DNA of 64,000 nt from Ailurus styani (taxonomy: Eukaryota; Chordata; Mammalia; Carnivora; Ailuridae): contig LNAC01000340.1 of NCBI GenBank assembly GCA_002007465.1, positions 1,066,514 to 1,130,513 of the forward strand, given 5' to 3'. The translations under genes and the position numbers were made by a program. Shown one piece after another: positions 34,001 through 46,609 of the stretch (position 1 is the first letter of the stretch; every line of letters starts with the position of its first letter). The notes under the pieces were generated by a model. That model saw nothing but the letters and a program-made list of their open reading frames with translations. It made no database searches and was not told the origin of the DNA.

Positions 34001-35344
34001 AGCGCCTCCGTTGCCAGGCTACCTGACCCTCCAAGATCTGTCGTCTTTCCTTAAACTGCAAAGGACATTCTTATTCCAGGTTCTTCAGAGACGGGGTTCA
34101 TGGACATCACTGTTTCATGTACAGCAAACCAAGCCTTCATTCAGGTTCTATTAAGAATGTGAATGTAAACTTCACTCCTGCATCCGATACAAAAGAATTC
34201 GGATCCATCATGTTTTAATTTATACAAACTGTTCCTTGCCTCCATTAACGTGAATGATTGGGAGTTAACCAGACTTAAAATTTATTGCGCATGGAACGAG
34301 GGCTATTACCTGGACTTGAAAAATACTTTAACTCCTTTGACCACGGTCTGAGATTTGAGACTTGTGAGGGAAAATGGGACTTTTGGGCTGCTCTGAAACC
34401 TTCTGCCGTGATATCCTGGTCACAGGAAATCTGATTTGCTGAAGCAAATCTCTCATTTGCTCCCGGGGCCTATGTCTGAGATCCAAATTGGTAGCTTGGT
34501 CTTGGCAACAAACAGATATACTTCTGGATTGCCACCACTGTTTTTGTTTGTTTGTTTTGTTTTGTTTTTTTCCCCTCTATTGGAAAACAGCCTAAACTTA
34601 AAGCTTGACTCTAATTTCCCACCAGCCTTGGCACTGTGGGGCTGATGTAGTAAAACTCCAACTTTTGCTCAGCAAATGAAATAAACTGTTTTCAAGAACA
34701 TATGGAGTAAATGTGGACGGTAAAGAGGTGCTACTTTTACAAGTCACTTTTCCGACCATCCGTTTCACAAATTATTTACAGGTCTCTCCGAAACTGGCTT
34801 CTCTGTTACTCCGCCAGCTGGGGGGTGGACGGGCCCAGCCACCAGCCCTAACGTGCTCATTCTCATGTGACTCATTACTGCAAGTAAAGGTGTTGGCCCC
34901 AAATGCTCCAAAGCAGCTGAAAACTATCCCATTATGTAGCACCCAATCAAGGCCTTTTTCTTCTCTTTTCTTTCTTTAAATCCTTTTCGAGTCTCTCCAC
35001 ATGGAAGCGTTTTGAGAACTGGTTCTGAGGGCTCCATGAAGCTATTCCGGGACTCCCGTGCCGACGACAGGCCTCACTTTGATGTCTGTGGTAAACGGCT
35101 GTTCTGGGGAAGTGCGTTCTCTAACCCTCCCACCCTCCTGCCTTCCTATCACCACCAAGCAAGGCAGCTTTCTGGAATAACAGCTTGTGCAAAACCCTGT
35201 AGTCTCTACACTTGGTCCTAGTTTCCAAACTCCTCCTTAGAAAGCTCAGCGCCTGCCTGACCTCTTTCCCAGGGAAGCAGCACAGGGTAAGGCCCATCCC
35301 GGCAGTGCTGGCAAGAGAACGGTATATCAATGAAAGCATGACAA
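34001..35344. other. Unique intergenic DNA
   Basis: No clear repeats. The AT-rich block 34150-34460 ('tccattaacgtgaatgattg', 'aaaatttattgcgcatgg') has the look of conserved noncoding DNA, but this cannot be tested here. No gene was found. Confidence 0.4.
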
Positions 35345-35560
35345 ACGTTTGTGAACACCTGTTGGGGGCCAGGCACTGTGCTGAGCCCTTCAGATGTGTC
35401 ATCTCATTGAATCTTAAAAATGGCCCTAGGTGTGGGTACTGTTATCATTCCTAGTTTGAAGATGAGAGAACTACTAGAGCAAAGACACAATGTTCTATCT
35501 GGGATGACAGAGCTACTCAGTGAAGAGAGAAACACAGGTTTAGAACCTGTGTCTTTTTTT
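35345..35560 (-). mobile_element. MIR, reverse
   Basis: 'ggccaggcactgtgctgagc', 'tgtcatctcattgaatctta', 'ttcctagtttgaagatgaga' and 'gagctactcagtgaagagag' follow MIR in reverse. Confidence 0.75.
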
Positions 35561-35589
35561 AAAACTCAAAGTACTCATACTCAGAAAAA

Positions 35590-36075
35590 TGAAAAATCCT
35601 GAGTGTATATAGCTGAGTGAATTTTCATAAAATAAACACATCCATGTAACCAAAAACTCAAGCTCCCCCCTCCCCCCAAACGCTGGCAGCACCCTTCCTG
35701 CCTCAGTCATTAGCCATCCACTCCGCACAGGGAATGGTTATCATGACTTCTTAGATCTTAAGATTAGTTTTGCCTACTTTTGAACTTAAATGGAACCAAC
35801 ACAGTACGTATTGTTTTGTGTTTCTTTTTCTTTTTCCCCAGTATTACAGTTGTGAGATGGATCTATGATAGTGTAAGCTTTTTCATCGCTGTCTATAGTG
35901 TTCCATGGTGTGAACATAAGATTTATCTTATTGTCAATGGGCAGGGGTTATTTATAATTTGGGGCCATCGCAAATAATGCCGTGGGAAGCATTTTGGTGC
36001 ATGCCTACGGGTGACATGTATGGGTACAGTTCAGCTGGGCATACATACACCTAGGAGTGGACCTGCTGGGTACGA
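35590..36075 (-). mobile_element. L1M-type LINE 3' end, antisense
   Basis: 'gagtgaattttcataaaata', 'acttaaatggaaccaacaca', 'gtgttccatggtgtgaacat', 'caaataatgccgtgggaagc' and 'aggagtggacctgctgggta' follow the antisense order of the L1M 3' end. Confidence 0.7.
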
Positions 36076-36140
36076 TCAGCTTGAACAGATACTTCCGGCA
36101 TTTCAACCTGTGCATTACGAGTTGGCAAATGCCTGGAGGG

Positions 36141-36535
36141 CTGTTAGAGTCTGAACTGTGTCCGTCCAAAACTCATACGTTGAAGCCCCCAACTTCCAAT
36201 ATGACTCTGTCTGGAGATGGGGCCTTTAAGGAGGTAAGTTAATGTTAAATGAGGTCACGAGGAGCCCTAATCTGACACGATGGGAATTCTTTCCAGGAGT
36301 GGAAGAGACACCAGCGCTCATTCGCCTTCCTTGCACACACCAAGGAAAGGCTGTGTGAGGACACGGTGGGAAGGTGACCGTCTGCGGCCAGGAACGAACA
36401 GAGTCCTCACCAGAAAGCAAACCTGTCAGCACCTGGATCTTGGACTTCAAACCTCCAGGACTGTGAGAAAATAACTCTGTTGTGTAAGCCAGCCAGTCTG
36501 TGGTATTCTGTTGCAACAGCCTGAGGAGACAAATC
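36141..36535 (+). mobile_element. MaLR (MLT1/MST-type) solo LTR
   Basis: Starts 'tgttagagtctgaactgtgt', continues 'ggagatggggcctttaagga', 'tggacttcaaacctccagga' and ends 'ctgtggtattctgttgcaac' 'agcc'. Complete or nearly complete, sense orientation. Confidence 0.8.
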
Positions 36536-37712
36536 AAGGGTAAAAGTGGTGGAGAAGTTGGGCTCACCTCAATGAGCTTTCTTTCTGTTTGGGATCTTGG
36601 CCTTTCTCGTTCTGGTGTCTTGGTGACTCTGAGCTCACAGTTTTGTCTCCCCAGCGCACTGACTCCGCCAGAGCTCAGGTCGGCCTGTGGCCTCAGTGGC
36701 TTTGGTGTGGGTTTTCAGCCTCTCATCCTTGTGCCACTTCCAACATGGCAAATCCTTGAGGGGAAAACAAGCTTCGAGGGTGGCCTGAAAAAGTTTACTC
36801 TCTTATTACTGAAAATAGAAATTTAATTGGTAGTTGTTAAAACAAGGAACTTACAAATAACTTGAAAAAATAAAACTGTAGGACTAACTCGGCAATTCTG
36901 GCCACTTTCTATTACAGTATTTCTCAGAGTCAAACACCTATTCAAATGTATCTGCTGGTTTCTGAAATATCGACCTGACACAATTTTTTCCTCTAAGGAT
37001 GTCGCAATTTGGAACCCACACTTTCTAGATCTTGTTAACTTAGAAAACTGAGAATTTCCTAGAAGGATAGGCAACTCTCCTCAAAACAACTGGAATTGCC
37101 TGGAATGGTTTTTGAAAAAAAGATGTTTAAGAAGCATGATCATTCAGGGGCACTTGAGTTTAAAAAAAAAAAAAAGTCACATTTGGTGAATGAAAAATAC
37201 AATCATGGATGAGCCCCAAACAAAGCACTCAGAATCAGGAAGGCTGGTCTTGAGGCCCAAGCTGTTCCCTCATTAGTGGTATGGCACTGGGGGTCAGCCA
37301 CGTGGCGATTCCGTTTCCGCAGCTGGAGAAAGGGAATATTCACATTTGTGAAGTGTTTCCACGTCTCCAAAGCACAGGTGACCATTGTGCCCCGGGAGCT
37401 CCCTCAGCACCGCTGGGGTGAATTCCTAGCTCCAACTGTCGACCTCCTTCACTGGGTTCTGAGCTCTGGGTGGATGCCATGTCCTGCTCTTTCTATCCTC
37501 AGTACAGGGCAGATACAGAATGATCAACGAGGCAGTCCTCATAGCTTCTTCTCACGTAGCTTCTTCCTACACTGGCCCTCCAAGTGTGCACCTGCTCTCC
37601 TTAGCAAAGTTGGTTGGTGGAGTTGTCCTGTGATGGGAGATGGCCAAAACCCCTCAAATGGCCCACATGGTGCAGAGCAGTGTCCAATAGAGCACTCCTT
37701 AGGACCATCAAA
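36536..37712. other. Mostly unique DNA with a degraded MIR
   Basis: A MIR trace on plus at about 37215-37345 ('ctcattagtggtatggcact', 'ggagaaagggaatattcaca'). The rest is unassigned. The open frame 37276-37728 overlaps it and is not protein-like. Confidence 0.45.
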
Positions 37713-37946
37713 TTTTTTTTTTTTTTGAGGGACAGTGAGAGCAAGTACACGAATTGGGGTGGGGGTGAAGGGAGGGGAAGGAGGGGTGGGGGGATGGCAC
37801 AGAGGGAGAGGAAGAAAGAGAATCGTAAGCCGACTCCCTGCCCAGCATGGAGCCTGACATGGGGCTCGATCCTACAGCCCTGAGAGGATGACCTGAGCCA
37901 AAATCAAGAGTCGCACGCTCAACCAGCTGAGCCACCCAGGCGTCCC
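37713..37946 (-). mobile_element. Can-SINE, older, with expanded G-rich middle
   Basis: T tract, a long GGGGTGGGGGTGAAGGG-like middle, 'catggggctcgatcctacag' and end 'aaccagctgagccacccagg'. Flanking 'accatcaaattttt' and 'accatcaatttta' represent the target-site duplication. Confidence 0.92.
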
Positions 37947-38995
37947 AAGGCACCATCAATTTTAAGAACTAGAAAGGAGGGAACAACTGGCATAACCAAA
38001 GATGCAGCACTCAAACCCCTCTGCCTCTGTTATAGCTATCAGGCCCCTAAATGAATGGAGACACGTGGTGATGGCCAAGGAAGGCCTGTTCACCTACGGT
38101 ATGTCCCTCATTCGTTCTGCTTTTCCCGTTAAGTCTCTAAGACTTATACTTCTGAATTAGAGCTTTTTATTGCGAAGTAAATGAAGTGATGTTGAGGTTG
38201 GGTTCTCAGGGCAACGACTAGCCTGGCTCCCAGAACATCCCTCTTTTGGAAGAATCTCAGGATAAGAGCTTGGTAAATAAAGGCTTTGAAAAAGTACCTG
38301 GTACATTTAACTTGGTTACGTCCAGTTCTTAAACCTTATTTGGTACTGGAACGTGCTTCTTGTTGGTGTGTAATACCTACTGATGTTCTGTGAAACATGT
38401 TCAATGTGGCATGCTGGAACCGTGGCCTTAGATCATTACACAAAGCTTTTCTGACTTATTTTATAGACAATCCTGAATACAAATAGTTCTCTGCCTTCAG
38501 GGTAGAGCAATTAAGAACAGATTAGAAATAAAAGTGAAGAAGGTTATCAGATCAAAAAGAAAATGCACAACTAACATCCTGGTAGAATGGAAGGGACCAA
38601 AAAAAAAAAATCACAAAGCCCCAATGGAATTATTTTAGAGTTCAACAAATATTATTGCATGGTTTGACTGTGGAGGCTCAAAAGAGTACCAATCAAGTCC
38701 ATAAGAAAAGAGGACATCCTTGGTAAACTTGCTCAAGATGGTAGGAATTTATTATATCTCATGGGACCAGGTAGGAAAGCTGTCCCTTTATCCGGTGCTC
38801 TCGGCTTCCCACAGCTCACTCCCTTCACGCACTGCTCCCATCAGCCACCTCGCGCCAACCATTCAGACTCTTCGTACCCTTCAGGCGTCCTAAGAGTCTT
38901 TGTGTTTTGTTAGCCAGAAAGGCATCACGGGGAATTTAATCCCAAATGTTCTTTTAAAAGAGGAAGGTCTTTCTCATGAATAGATTTCAAGATAC
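37947..38995. other. Unique DNA downstream of POLR3B
   Basis: About 1 kb between the last SINE and the POLR3B 3' end. No repeat or gene is recognised. A second minus-strand AATAAA (plus 'tttatt') at 38748-38753 could serve as a distal polyadenylation signal. Confidence 0.45.
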
Positions 38996-39295
38996 CAGAA
39001 CATAAATAAAAGTTTATTTCTCTTTTAGGTCATGTCCATTTGTGAATTGCATTCGGTCCAGGAACAGGAGGCTGCATCACAGTCCGTGTGGATGGCATGT
39101 CTCCCATGGGCCGAGGCTCACGGATCGAGGCTGCGTCGTCTGTCCGGAGGGCAAGAAAGTCTCTCCATCTTTCTTTCTTGAGGGGGGACATTCAAGGGAA
39201 TTAGTCACAGAAGCGGATGTGGTCCTCAATACCCTCTGTTTTCCACTGCGTTGGGCCTCTCGGTGGTTCTCTTTAAATGCTGACCTTTTCTGTCT
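38996..39295 (-). other. POLR3B: POLR3B 3' untranslated region
   Basis: The stop codon TAA is at 39296-39298, and the transcript should continue leftwards. An AATAAA signal at 39013-39018 is followed on the minus strand by a U-rich stretch ('ttttatttatgttctgg'), giving a predicted cleavage near 38995-39003 and a 3' UTR of about 300 bases. The exact end is inference. Confidence 0.65.
39013..39018 (-). terminator. POLR3B: POLR3B polyadenylation signal AATAAA
   Basis: The canonical hexamer on the minus strand is the first AATAAA after the stop codon, with a U-rich downstream element. It is the best candidate for the main mRNA end. Confidence 0.65.
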
Positions 39296-39490
<195 letters not shown>

Positions 39491-40019
39491 CTACTACCGT
39501 CCTATCCGTACCATTCTATTTGTCAGCGTTCAGTCTCGCTGTCAAATACGTACATATGTGCCCTCCACCACCCCAGCCCACAAAAAGCAGCATCCAAGGA
39601 GGCAAAAGGAAAAGCAAAACAACTACCATTCCTGCAGGTTAAGAAGCATGCCATTTTAATCAGTTACTACCACTTTCTAGACCTTTCTCTTTAAAATGCA
39701 AAACATCTGCTTATTTACTTGTTTTGATTGAAGCCCAGAACTCTGAGCCATCTCAAAGTTACTCAGATTTAGACTTTTTCAATGTTGAAAACTTTTAAAA
39801 TCGATTCACTCTCCATGTATTTGATGAAAATCTATTATACTATACTCTTTGAGGTAAGATGCTCAACAATTACAATTTGGTCTGTCACTGAGACACCGGA
39901 AGTGTGATGGGGGACAAAGGACTTTCACAGAGAACGTGGTGGCCAACCAAATGCTATTTATTTTTCCAATGCTCTTCAAGCTTGGCATTTTCTACTAATA
40001 GGAGAAGCTACTGTACTTA

Positions 40020-40160
40020 TGACGTGCTTCCCCTGTGCGCAAATATTCTCATTTAATCTCTACAACGGCCCATGCTCCTAAGCAATACGTCTGCTATTCC
40101 AATTAGAATCTTCTTTTCTCTTCCTTCAGGAAGACCCGGTGACCAAACCTAGGTCTTAAT
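40020..40160 (-). mobile_element. MIR fragment, reverse
   Basis: 'aatattctcatttaatctct', 'acaacggcccatgctcctaa', and 'cttcaggaagacccggtgac' with 'caaacctaggtct' fit reverse MIR. Confidence 0.5.
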
Positions 40161-40424
40161 CAATGTCTACAACTGATGAAGAGGCCCTGGGGAGAAAGTG
40201 AACAATCCTCTTGGGTTTCAGACCCAAATAGGAACTCACCCTTCACCTCAAGAGTCTAGAGACAGCTGAGACTTGTGTGGAAAACTAGGCCCCCCCACAG
40301 TCAACAGTGGGGATAAATGAGTGCAAGAGGAACCCCAACCGAGACTTAGAAGGTTCTGTGCTGGCTGGGAGCCGGAGGGGAAGACCACTGTGGAGGGCAG
40401 TAAGATAGCACAGGTAACAACGTA

Positions 40425-40960
40425 AATGTGCCACAAAAGTGGCAAAGATGAGTGTATAGAATGTTCACACTGTTTATAATAGCACAAAGGAGGGGACTGC
40501 TCAGAGACCCAGGAGGGAACTGGTTCTTTGAGTATAAGACACTGATACAGAAGAATGCTGTGCAGCCATTAAACATGATGAGGTAGACCCGTATTTATTG
40601 AAATAAGGTGTCTGGGACACACTGTGGAGTGAAAAAAGACGTTTGCTTAACAGCCTGGCCCCAAGGAGGTCCTCAGATGGGCGTCAGTAAATATATGAAG
40701 CCCCCAAAGTCATATGTAACAAGATTTTTTTTTTTTTGGGTGAGTATATACTCCCATTTTGCTGCTATTATCAGAATTTCAAAGAGTTCATTATTTTAAA
40801 AAAACAACCTGGGAGGGTGGTTATGTTACATAACTACTGGGCACATAGAGATGTCTCAAAAAGAGTCACTAAAACATGAACAGTGGTCACCTCTAGGTGA
40901 TGAGAATTAATGTGACAATGTCTATTTTTCTTTTTTTTTAAAAAACAACTTTGAATACTT
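40425..40960 (+). mobile_element. L1M-type LINE 3' region, sense
   Basis: 'tgttcacactgtttataata', 'gaatgctgtgcagccattaa', 'cacactgtggagtgaaaaaa' and 'gaacagtggtcacctctagg' follow the sense order of an old L1M 3' end. Confidence 0.65.
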
Positions 40961-43479
40961 AATTAAGTGCAGGGACCATTTTTGAAATCAGCAAAATCAA
41001 GCTTTAGAAAAGAAAAGCACGAAGAACTTGAGCATGGTGGTGAGTGACACTACAGATGTGGACGTCCTGAGAAGGGAATGGGGAAAAAGACAAGCTAGCA
41101 CCTCCCTCTGTGAGCAGCGTGGTTCCTGTGAGGGGCAGCCTGCAGGGGCTGAGGACCACGGCGGTGCTTGATCCCATCAACAATCACAGTCCTAGCCACG
41201 CGGTGAAGGACTGCTTCTTAAAAGACTGTACCTCAAGACCTCGCTAACGCATTATCATTTAAGAACTGTTTTTAATGTGCTTGGTTGACCTAATTTATTC
41301 AGGAATCATGTTTGTGCTTTAATTAGACTGGAGAATGGTTTTACTGGAAACTTCTTGCAGATTCTATGTTATTCTGTGACTTTTATCCAAGTTTACTGAA
41401 GATTTCCATATGTGCTGGTTCACTATCAGAAAGCCCACTAACCTTCTCTATTATTAAACATTTCTCCATTTATGATGTTCCAGCAATTATACATGCATAC
41501 TTAAAAATATATATACGTATATAACACACATATAAATGACGAGCTATTATGTTATCTCACCCTGTGTCTGAACGATTTCAAAAGAAACTTGACCCAACAA
41601 CAATCAAATAAACTGACTTTTTAGGGCAAAGGCAGCAAAAGAAGGAGGCTGTGGCTTTACATGAGAAATGACTGTTCAGTAAAATGTCCTCTATGAGCTA
41701 ATTATCTTAATAGGGATCTTCTTTTCTCTGCAGTTTTCCTTCCGGACCTCTCTTTTGTGACTTATGCCCTTCATGTCTCCTGCACAACAACAGTCTTGCT
41801 GTAAACATCCCCATAGCAATGCCTTACTAATGTGCAAATCACTGACAAAAGGCCAGTTTCAAGGTTCTGAACTGCTCTAATTACTCAGCCTCCATTGTGC
41901 TGTTCATTAAAGAGCGACTTCCTTCCACACACGCCCGTGCTCCCTCCCACACGGCCTGGCACACACGCCCAGGTAATGATGGAAAAGGACAGCATCATTA
42001 TGCTCCTCTACCGAGAGCCGTGCACAAGGAGGCTGCGAGACTATCAGGCTGGATTAGGATTTTTTTCTGTTGGCAACAAGAATTAGACCAGGCCACTCAA
42101 AATCAGACACACAGTACAACCAGGTCTGTTTAATTACAGTAAAGACCCTTAAACCGTGTAACCTGATTTAGCCCTCTTTCAAAGGATTTCAAACACAATA
42201 CACACGGAACACGCGAGCATCAAAATCAGGCACCGCCATCACACGATCTCTAAATGAGACAGAAATGAAGTAGGAAAAAAGCTAGGACTGTAACAATAAT
42301 ATTGAGATCAATTACTGCTTTCATTAGTTCCCCTGAATATTCAGCAAAATCGAGGGGAAGGTTTTCAAAGTACGTGAGTGAATCTGGTCTACTGTTCTCT
42401 CTCTCTCTCTCTTTTGGGGGGCAGGTCATAGGAGAAAATGCAAGGAGGATGGAGAAGAAAAGGAAATCCATTTTGAAGTTTCATGATCCCTATTTTTAAC
42501 AAAACGACTCTTCTGTACCATCTTTTCAAAGTAAATGACTTAAAAATCCTTGTGCCAAATTTGAAGATGTAAGCACAGTGGCACTGGTCCCAGGATTCCT
42601 CTAACACCTGCGTGGCTGCTGTGACACAGCCAGGACAATGAAAGGCAAATTCAATATGCATTTCAAAAGGCGAACACACATCTCAGAATTGAAACCCCCC
42701 ACCCCAGTCCCTGACATAAGAAAGAGCCAGGCTAATGCTTAGAATCACATCACCCATCTCTGCAACCTTATGAAAGGAATGCACAGCGAATGGCTACCTC
42801 TTGTGTTTGTTTTTAAATGAAATGACTTCTTCACAGCCAAGTCTCATCAACTCTTCTACACTAAAACCCATAAAATCATGGGCTCAAAGGTTTTGTCATA
42901 TACCAAGCAAGGTATACACTCTATTCTAAGATGCCCACTCACTCTGATTCTTGATTTGCTTTATTCAACCAAGGAACCGGAGGCTTAGGATGGCAGGAAG
43001 CTGTCCTTCTGGACTCTCTCTGGAAGGAGGCTCTGAGGGGAGATGCAGTGGTGAAAGGTGATTCAGGTATCCCTCAAATTCTCTCAAGGGTGGCTCATCT
43101 GGGCCTAATTCGATCCTTCCCAGGGGAAGGGGCCCTGGGAGTGCAGGTAAAGGGTGACCAGGGAGTTGAGGCTGTTTCCTATCCCTGCAGCACCTGCTTC
43201 AGACCTTGGTCTCTGGCAGAAAGTAAGTGGAGCCTGGCTAGCTACAGGCCCTCCTGCCTCCAGGGTAAGTCAGGGCCCCAGAAATGACTAACCCTCAGCA
43301 GAGGAGCCCTTCCTTGGCAGTAGGGTGGAACGCTTACAAGGAGGAAAGGTCCTCCACCTACACAAACCAAACCAACAAATGTGGAGCTTTACCTTTTAAG
43401 CTGGCCTTTGTGTACTGAACTCTGCACAGAAATTGTAAGCTTTATGATCTACACAATTTACCTACTGGCAATCCTCCAT

Positions 43480-43705
43480 ATGCAGGGTCAGTATCATCTA
43501 GCAATTATTTGTTACTAAGCATCTACCAGGTCCCAGGCAAGAGAAGTAGGGTTAAACAAGGCAGAATGTAGTTAGAATGACCTAGAAGAGAAGAGCCCTG
43601 TGAGCAGCCATTCATCTGCCTTATTCTCCACTGTATTCTGGAGCCTAGAACAGTGTCTGGCACTTAGCAGATTCTCATGAACTGTTTGCTGAGTGAATGA
43701 CTAGG
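43480..43705. mobile_element. L2 3' end fragments in opposite orientations
   Basis: 43490-43560 has 'ctaagcatctaccaggtccc' (reverse L2 3' end). 43610-43705 has 'gcctagaacagtgtctggca', 'cttagcagattctcatgaac' (forward L2 3' end). Confidence 0.5.
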
Positions 43706-43779
43706 ACAGACCTTGTCTCTGCCATGATGGAATTCACAGTCCGAGTGTAAAGCAGCTTGCTGCACAGAGTACAGACAAG

Positions 43780-43875
43780 GGGTCAGGGTACCAGGACCGG
43801 TCCCAGCTCTGCACCAATTTGCTACATGACCTGGAGCAGCATACCAGGCTCTTTGGATTTGAGGTTAAATAAGGG
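43780..43875 (+). mobile_element. MIR fragment
   Basis: 'ggtcccagctctgcaccaat', 'ttgctacatgacctggagca' correspond to the MIR central core. Confidence 0.6.
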
Positions 43876-43912
43876 CATTTGACACAATGTTGCCTAAAAA
43901 GTTTCTAGTTAC

Positions 43913-44048
43913 TAATGATGTACTGTATGTTGGCTAACTGAACATAATTAAAAAAAATAAAATCAGACTCACTTGAGATTAGGTCTGTCAAAAAAAAAAA
44001 AAGCAAATTTGTGTTTCTTTGATTATTATTAGGATTGAAAAAAAAAAG
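43913..44048 (+). mobile_element. 5'-truncated L1 tail with possible 3' transduction
   Basis: Starts 'taatgatgtactgtatgttg', 'gctaactgaacataatt' and an A-rich run, as in carnivore L1 3' ends. Two further segments follow, each ending in an A tract (about 43991-44002 and 44038-44047). A 12-base duplication 'gtttctagttac' flanks the whole unit (43901-43912, 44049-44060), with A residues at the insertion side. The layout fits retrotransposition of an L1 transcript that read past its own polyadenylation signal. Confidence 0.6.
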
Positions 44049-44370
44049 GTTTCTAGTTACAAAATGCTGTACTTCTCATACCTAACAATGAATCTGCTAG
44101 GAATTTTTCACAGGTGAACAGTGATAGAGAAGGTGTTCGAGAGAATATTAATAAGAAGACTAAGTCTATGCTCCTTGGGTATTTAAACTCTAGAGGTGTA
44201 GAAAACAGAAAATTAGGCAGACAAACTAAACAGGTACATACGAAATCCCCAATTCCAGGAATGCATGGATGGGGAAGGTTGGACAATATGTGGGTATGAT
44301 CCAGGGTCACTTCGTGAACTGTGATTTAAGAGGCAAGGTGGGTGTATGAGAGACATATGGTATCCACTTA

Positions 44371-44586
<216 letters not shown>

Positions 44587-44604
44587 TCAACAAAGGGGCA
44601 GCAT

Positions 44605-44800
44605 CATGTGCTGACTAATAACACAGGGCTGGATTCAAATCACTTACTGGATAGGGACCTGGAGCAAACTGCTCAGCCTGTCCCTTGGTTGCATTTGCAA
44701 AATGCAAAATTTAAGGCTCCCAAAGAGCCTTAAATGAGAGGAGATGCAATCCTAGTGGTTGTTCCTGTTATTAAGTGGTAATAATAAATGATCAAGTAAT
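44605..44800 (+). mobile_element. MIR
   Basis: 'cagggctggattcaaatcac', 'ctcagcctgtcccttggttg', 'aaatgagaggagatgcaatc' and a final 'ttattaagtggtaataataa' follow MIR in order. Confidence 0.65.
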
Positions 44801-45194
44801 ATTATCTGATGCAATAATAAATCCTTCCCCTAAAACCTAACCCAAGTAGGGTCTCACTGCTGGGCTCACCAGAGCCTTCAGAATCTCGACTTCTCTTCCC
44901 TCTTCTGCAGTTTGGGGCACATGTATGTCTATCATTTCAACAGGCATGTGCATTTGCTCAGTTTTAAGTAGTCACTGGACTGAGTCATCCACACCTCTCC
45001 CTTGGTTTAAAAAAGTAAACTCAGATGCTCGCCGCTTCATCCCCCACCTTCCCCTGTACTGGAACATGCGAGCCGGGATCAGTGGAAGCAGGCAGGGAAC
45101 CGACTATTTGTGGGAAATCCCCCAGGGATCGGCCCTATATACACTACATACGCTCTATATTTGAACATCGGGTATCCCCAGCATGATGTGAAGT

Positions 45195-45345
45195 GGGCAT
45201 TACTGCTGCCACTTCGTGTCTGAGAAAAACCGAAGCTGCGAGAAGCTAAGTGATCTGTCCAAGGCTCACGGTAAAGCTACGAGGTGGAGGGGAGTTCACA
45301 TCCGCGTCTGTCTGGCTTCAAGGCCTGTGCTCCCTGCTCCCTCTC
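45195..45345 (-). mobile_element. MIR fragment, reverse
   Basis: 'gagaaaaaccgaagctgcga', 'gaagctaagtgatctgtcca', 'aggctcacggtaaagctacg' match MIR in reverse. Confidence 0.65.
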
Positions 45346-45398
45346 CTGGCCCGCGTTTCCTCCACCTTGGCGCAAAGCCCCCACTGAGATGGGAAATT

Positions 45399-45575
45399 CT
45401 CTGCGCTGGGGGCCGCCCGGTGCCCTGTAGGGCCTTCAGCAGCATTCCTGGCCTCCAGACCACCAGATGCCAGTAGCCCCCACTCCACACCCCAGCTGTG
45501 ACACCCCAAGTTGTCTTCAGACATTGTCAAATGCCCCTGGGAGGCAACACTGCTCGTGGTTGAGAACCAGTGCCC
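45399..45575 (-). mobile_element. MER5A-type hAT-Charlie DNA element
   Basis: 'gccctgtagggccttcagca', 'gcattcctggcctccagacc', 'ccagatgccagtagccccca', 'cttcagacattgtcaaatgc', 'ggttgagaaccagtg' is MER5A in reverse. Confidence 0.85.
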
Positions 45576-46215
45576 TGAAGTGTCCTTCTCCAACTGGAAG
45601 GTGAAGCACTAACACCACGTGAAACTTAGCATTTGTCGTTCCCTTTCCAACAATTATACCCACCCATTCAGCAACATGCAGACACTGTGCTTGGAGCTGA
45701 GAACGCTGGTGAATGGGGCCCATGGGGACCTCCCGGAGCTTATTCAGATGCGCGTGCAGGTATAGGCGTCTTCTGCTCCAGTAACAGAAGTTTTAGAAAA
45801 TGACAGCTGTGGCTTGGGCTCCCAAATAACCTACGTATGTGTTTCCTGTGTGCACACGAGAGCACGCAGGTATACACATGTGTATGTATGTGGTGGGAAC
45901 GTAAGTGTGCCTACATTCTCACATGTGAACCTTTCTGAATAAGCGCATGTTTGCGAACAGGTACACAGTCAGGGACCATGCCAGGCGACCACTGGCAAGA
46001 CCTGGGCGCGCTCCTGTGCCCACAGAATGATTTTTAATTGGTTGCTACTGTTTCCTGCTAACCAGACATATGGGATTTCTGCTGATGCCTAACACTCCAA
46101 ATTCTGACATCTCAGGGAAACAGAAACTTCGTTGAGTTTGCTCATTGCTCTATCTGGGCAATGCAAGGTAGACTCGAATGCATTCGAAATTCTTTCTGTA
46201 AATGCTTTTCTCTTA

Positions 46216-46440
<225 letters not shown>

Positions 46441-46609
46441 TTATAAATGAGTGAGAGAGGAGGATTTTCAGTCTGCAGTGAATGGAAAGGCTAGATCTGA
46501 AAATAGGAAAACGCCATGGATATGTTAGAAGACATCCTGTTTACTGAAGAAATAAAAACTTAAACAGGTGGTGAGAACGTATGTGCAGCATGGTCCCTCC
46601 TTCACGGCT

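Noticed and set aside
33264..34061. Overlapping long open frames on both strands (180 codons plus, 169 codons minus)
   Set aside because: Both strands are open at once in GC-rich, stop-poor DNA, the peptides match nothing I know, and a MER-type repeat overlaps the minus frame.
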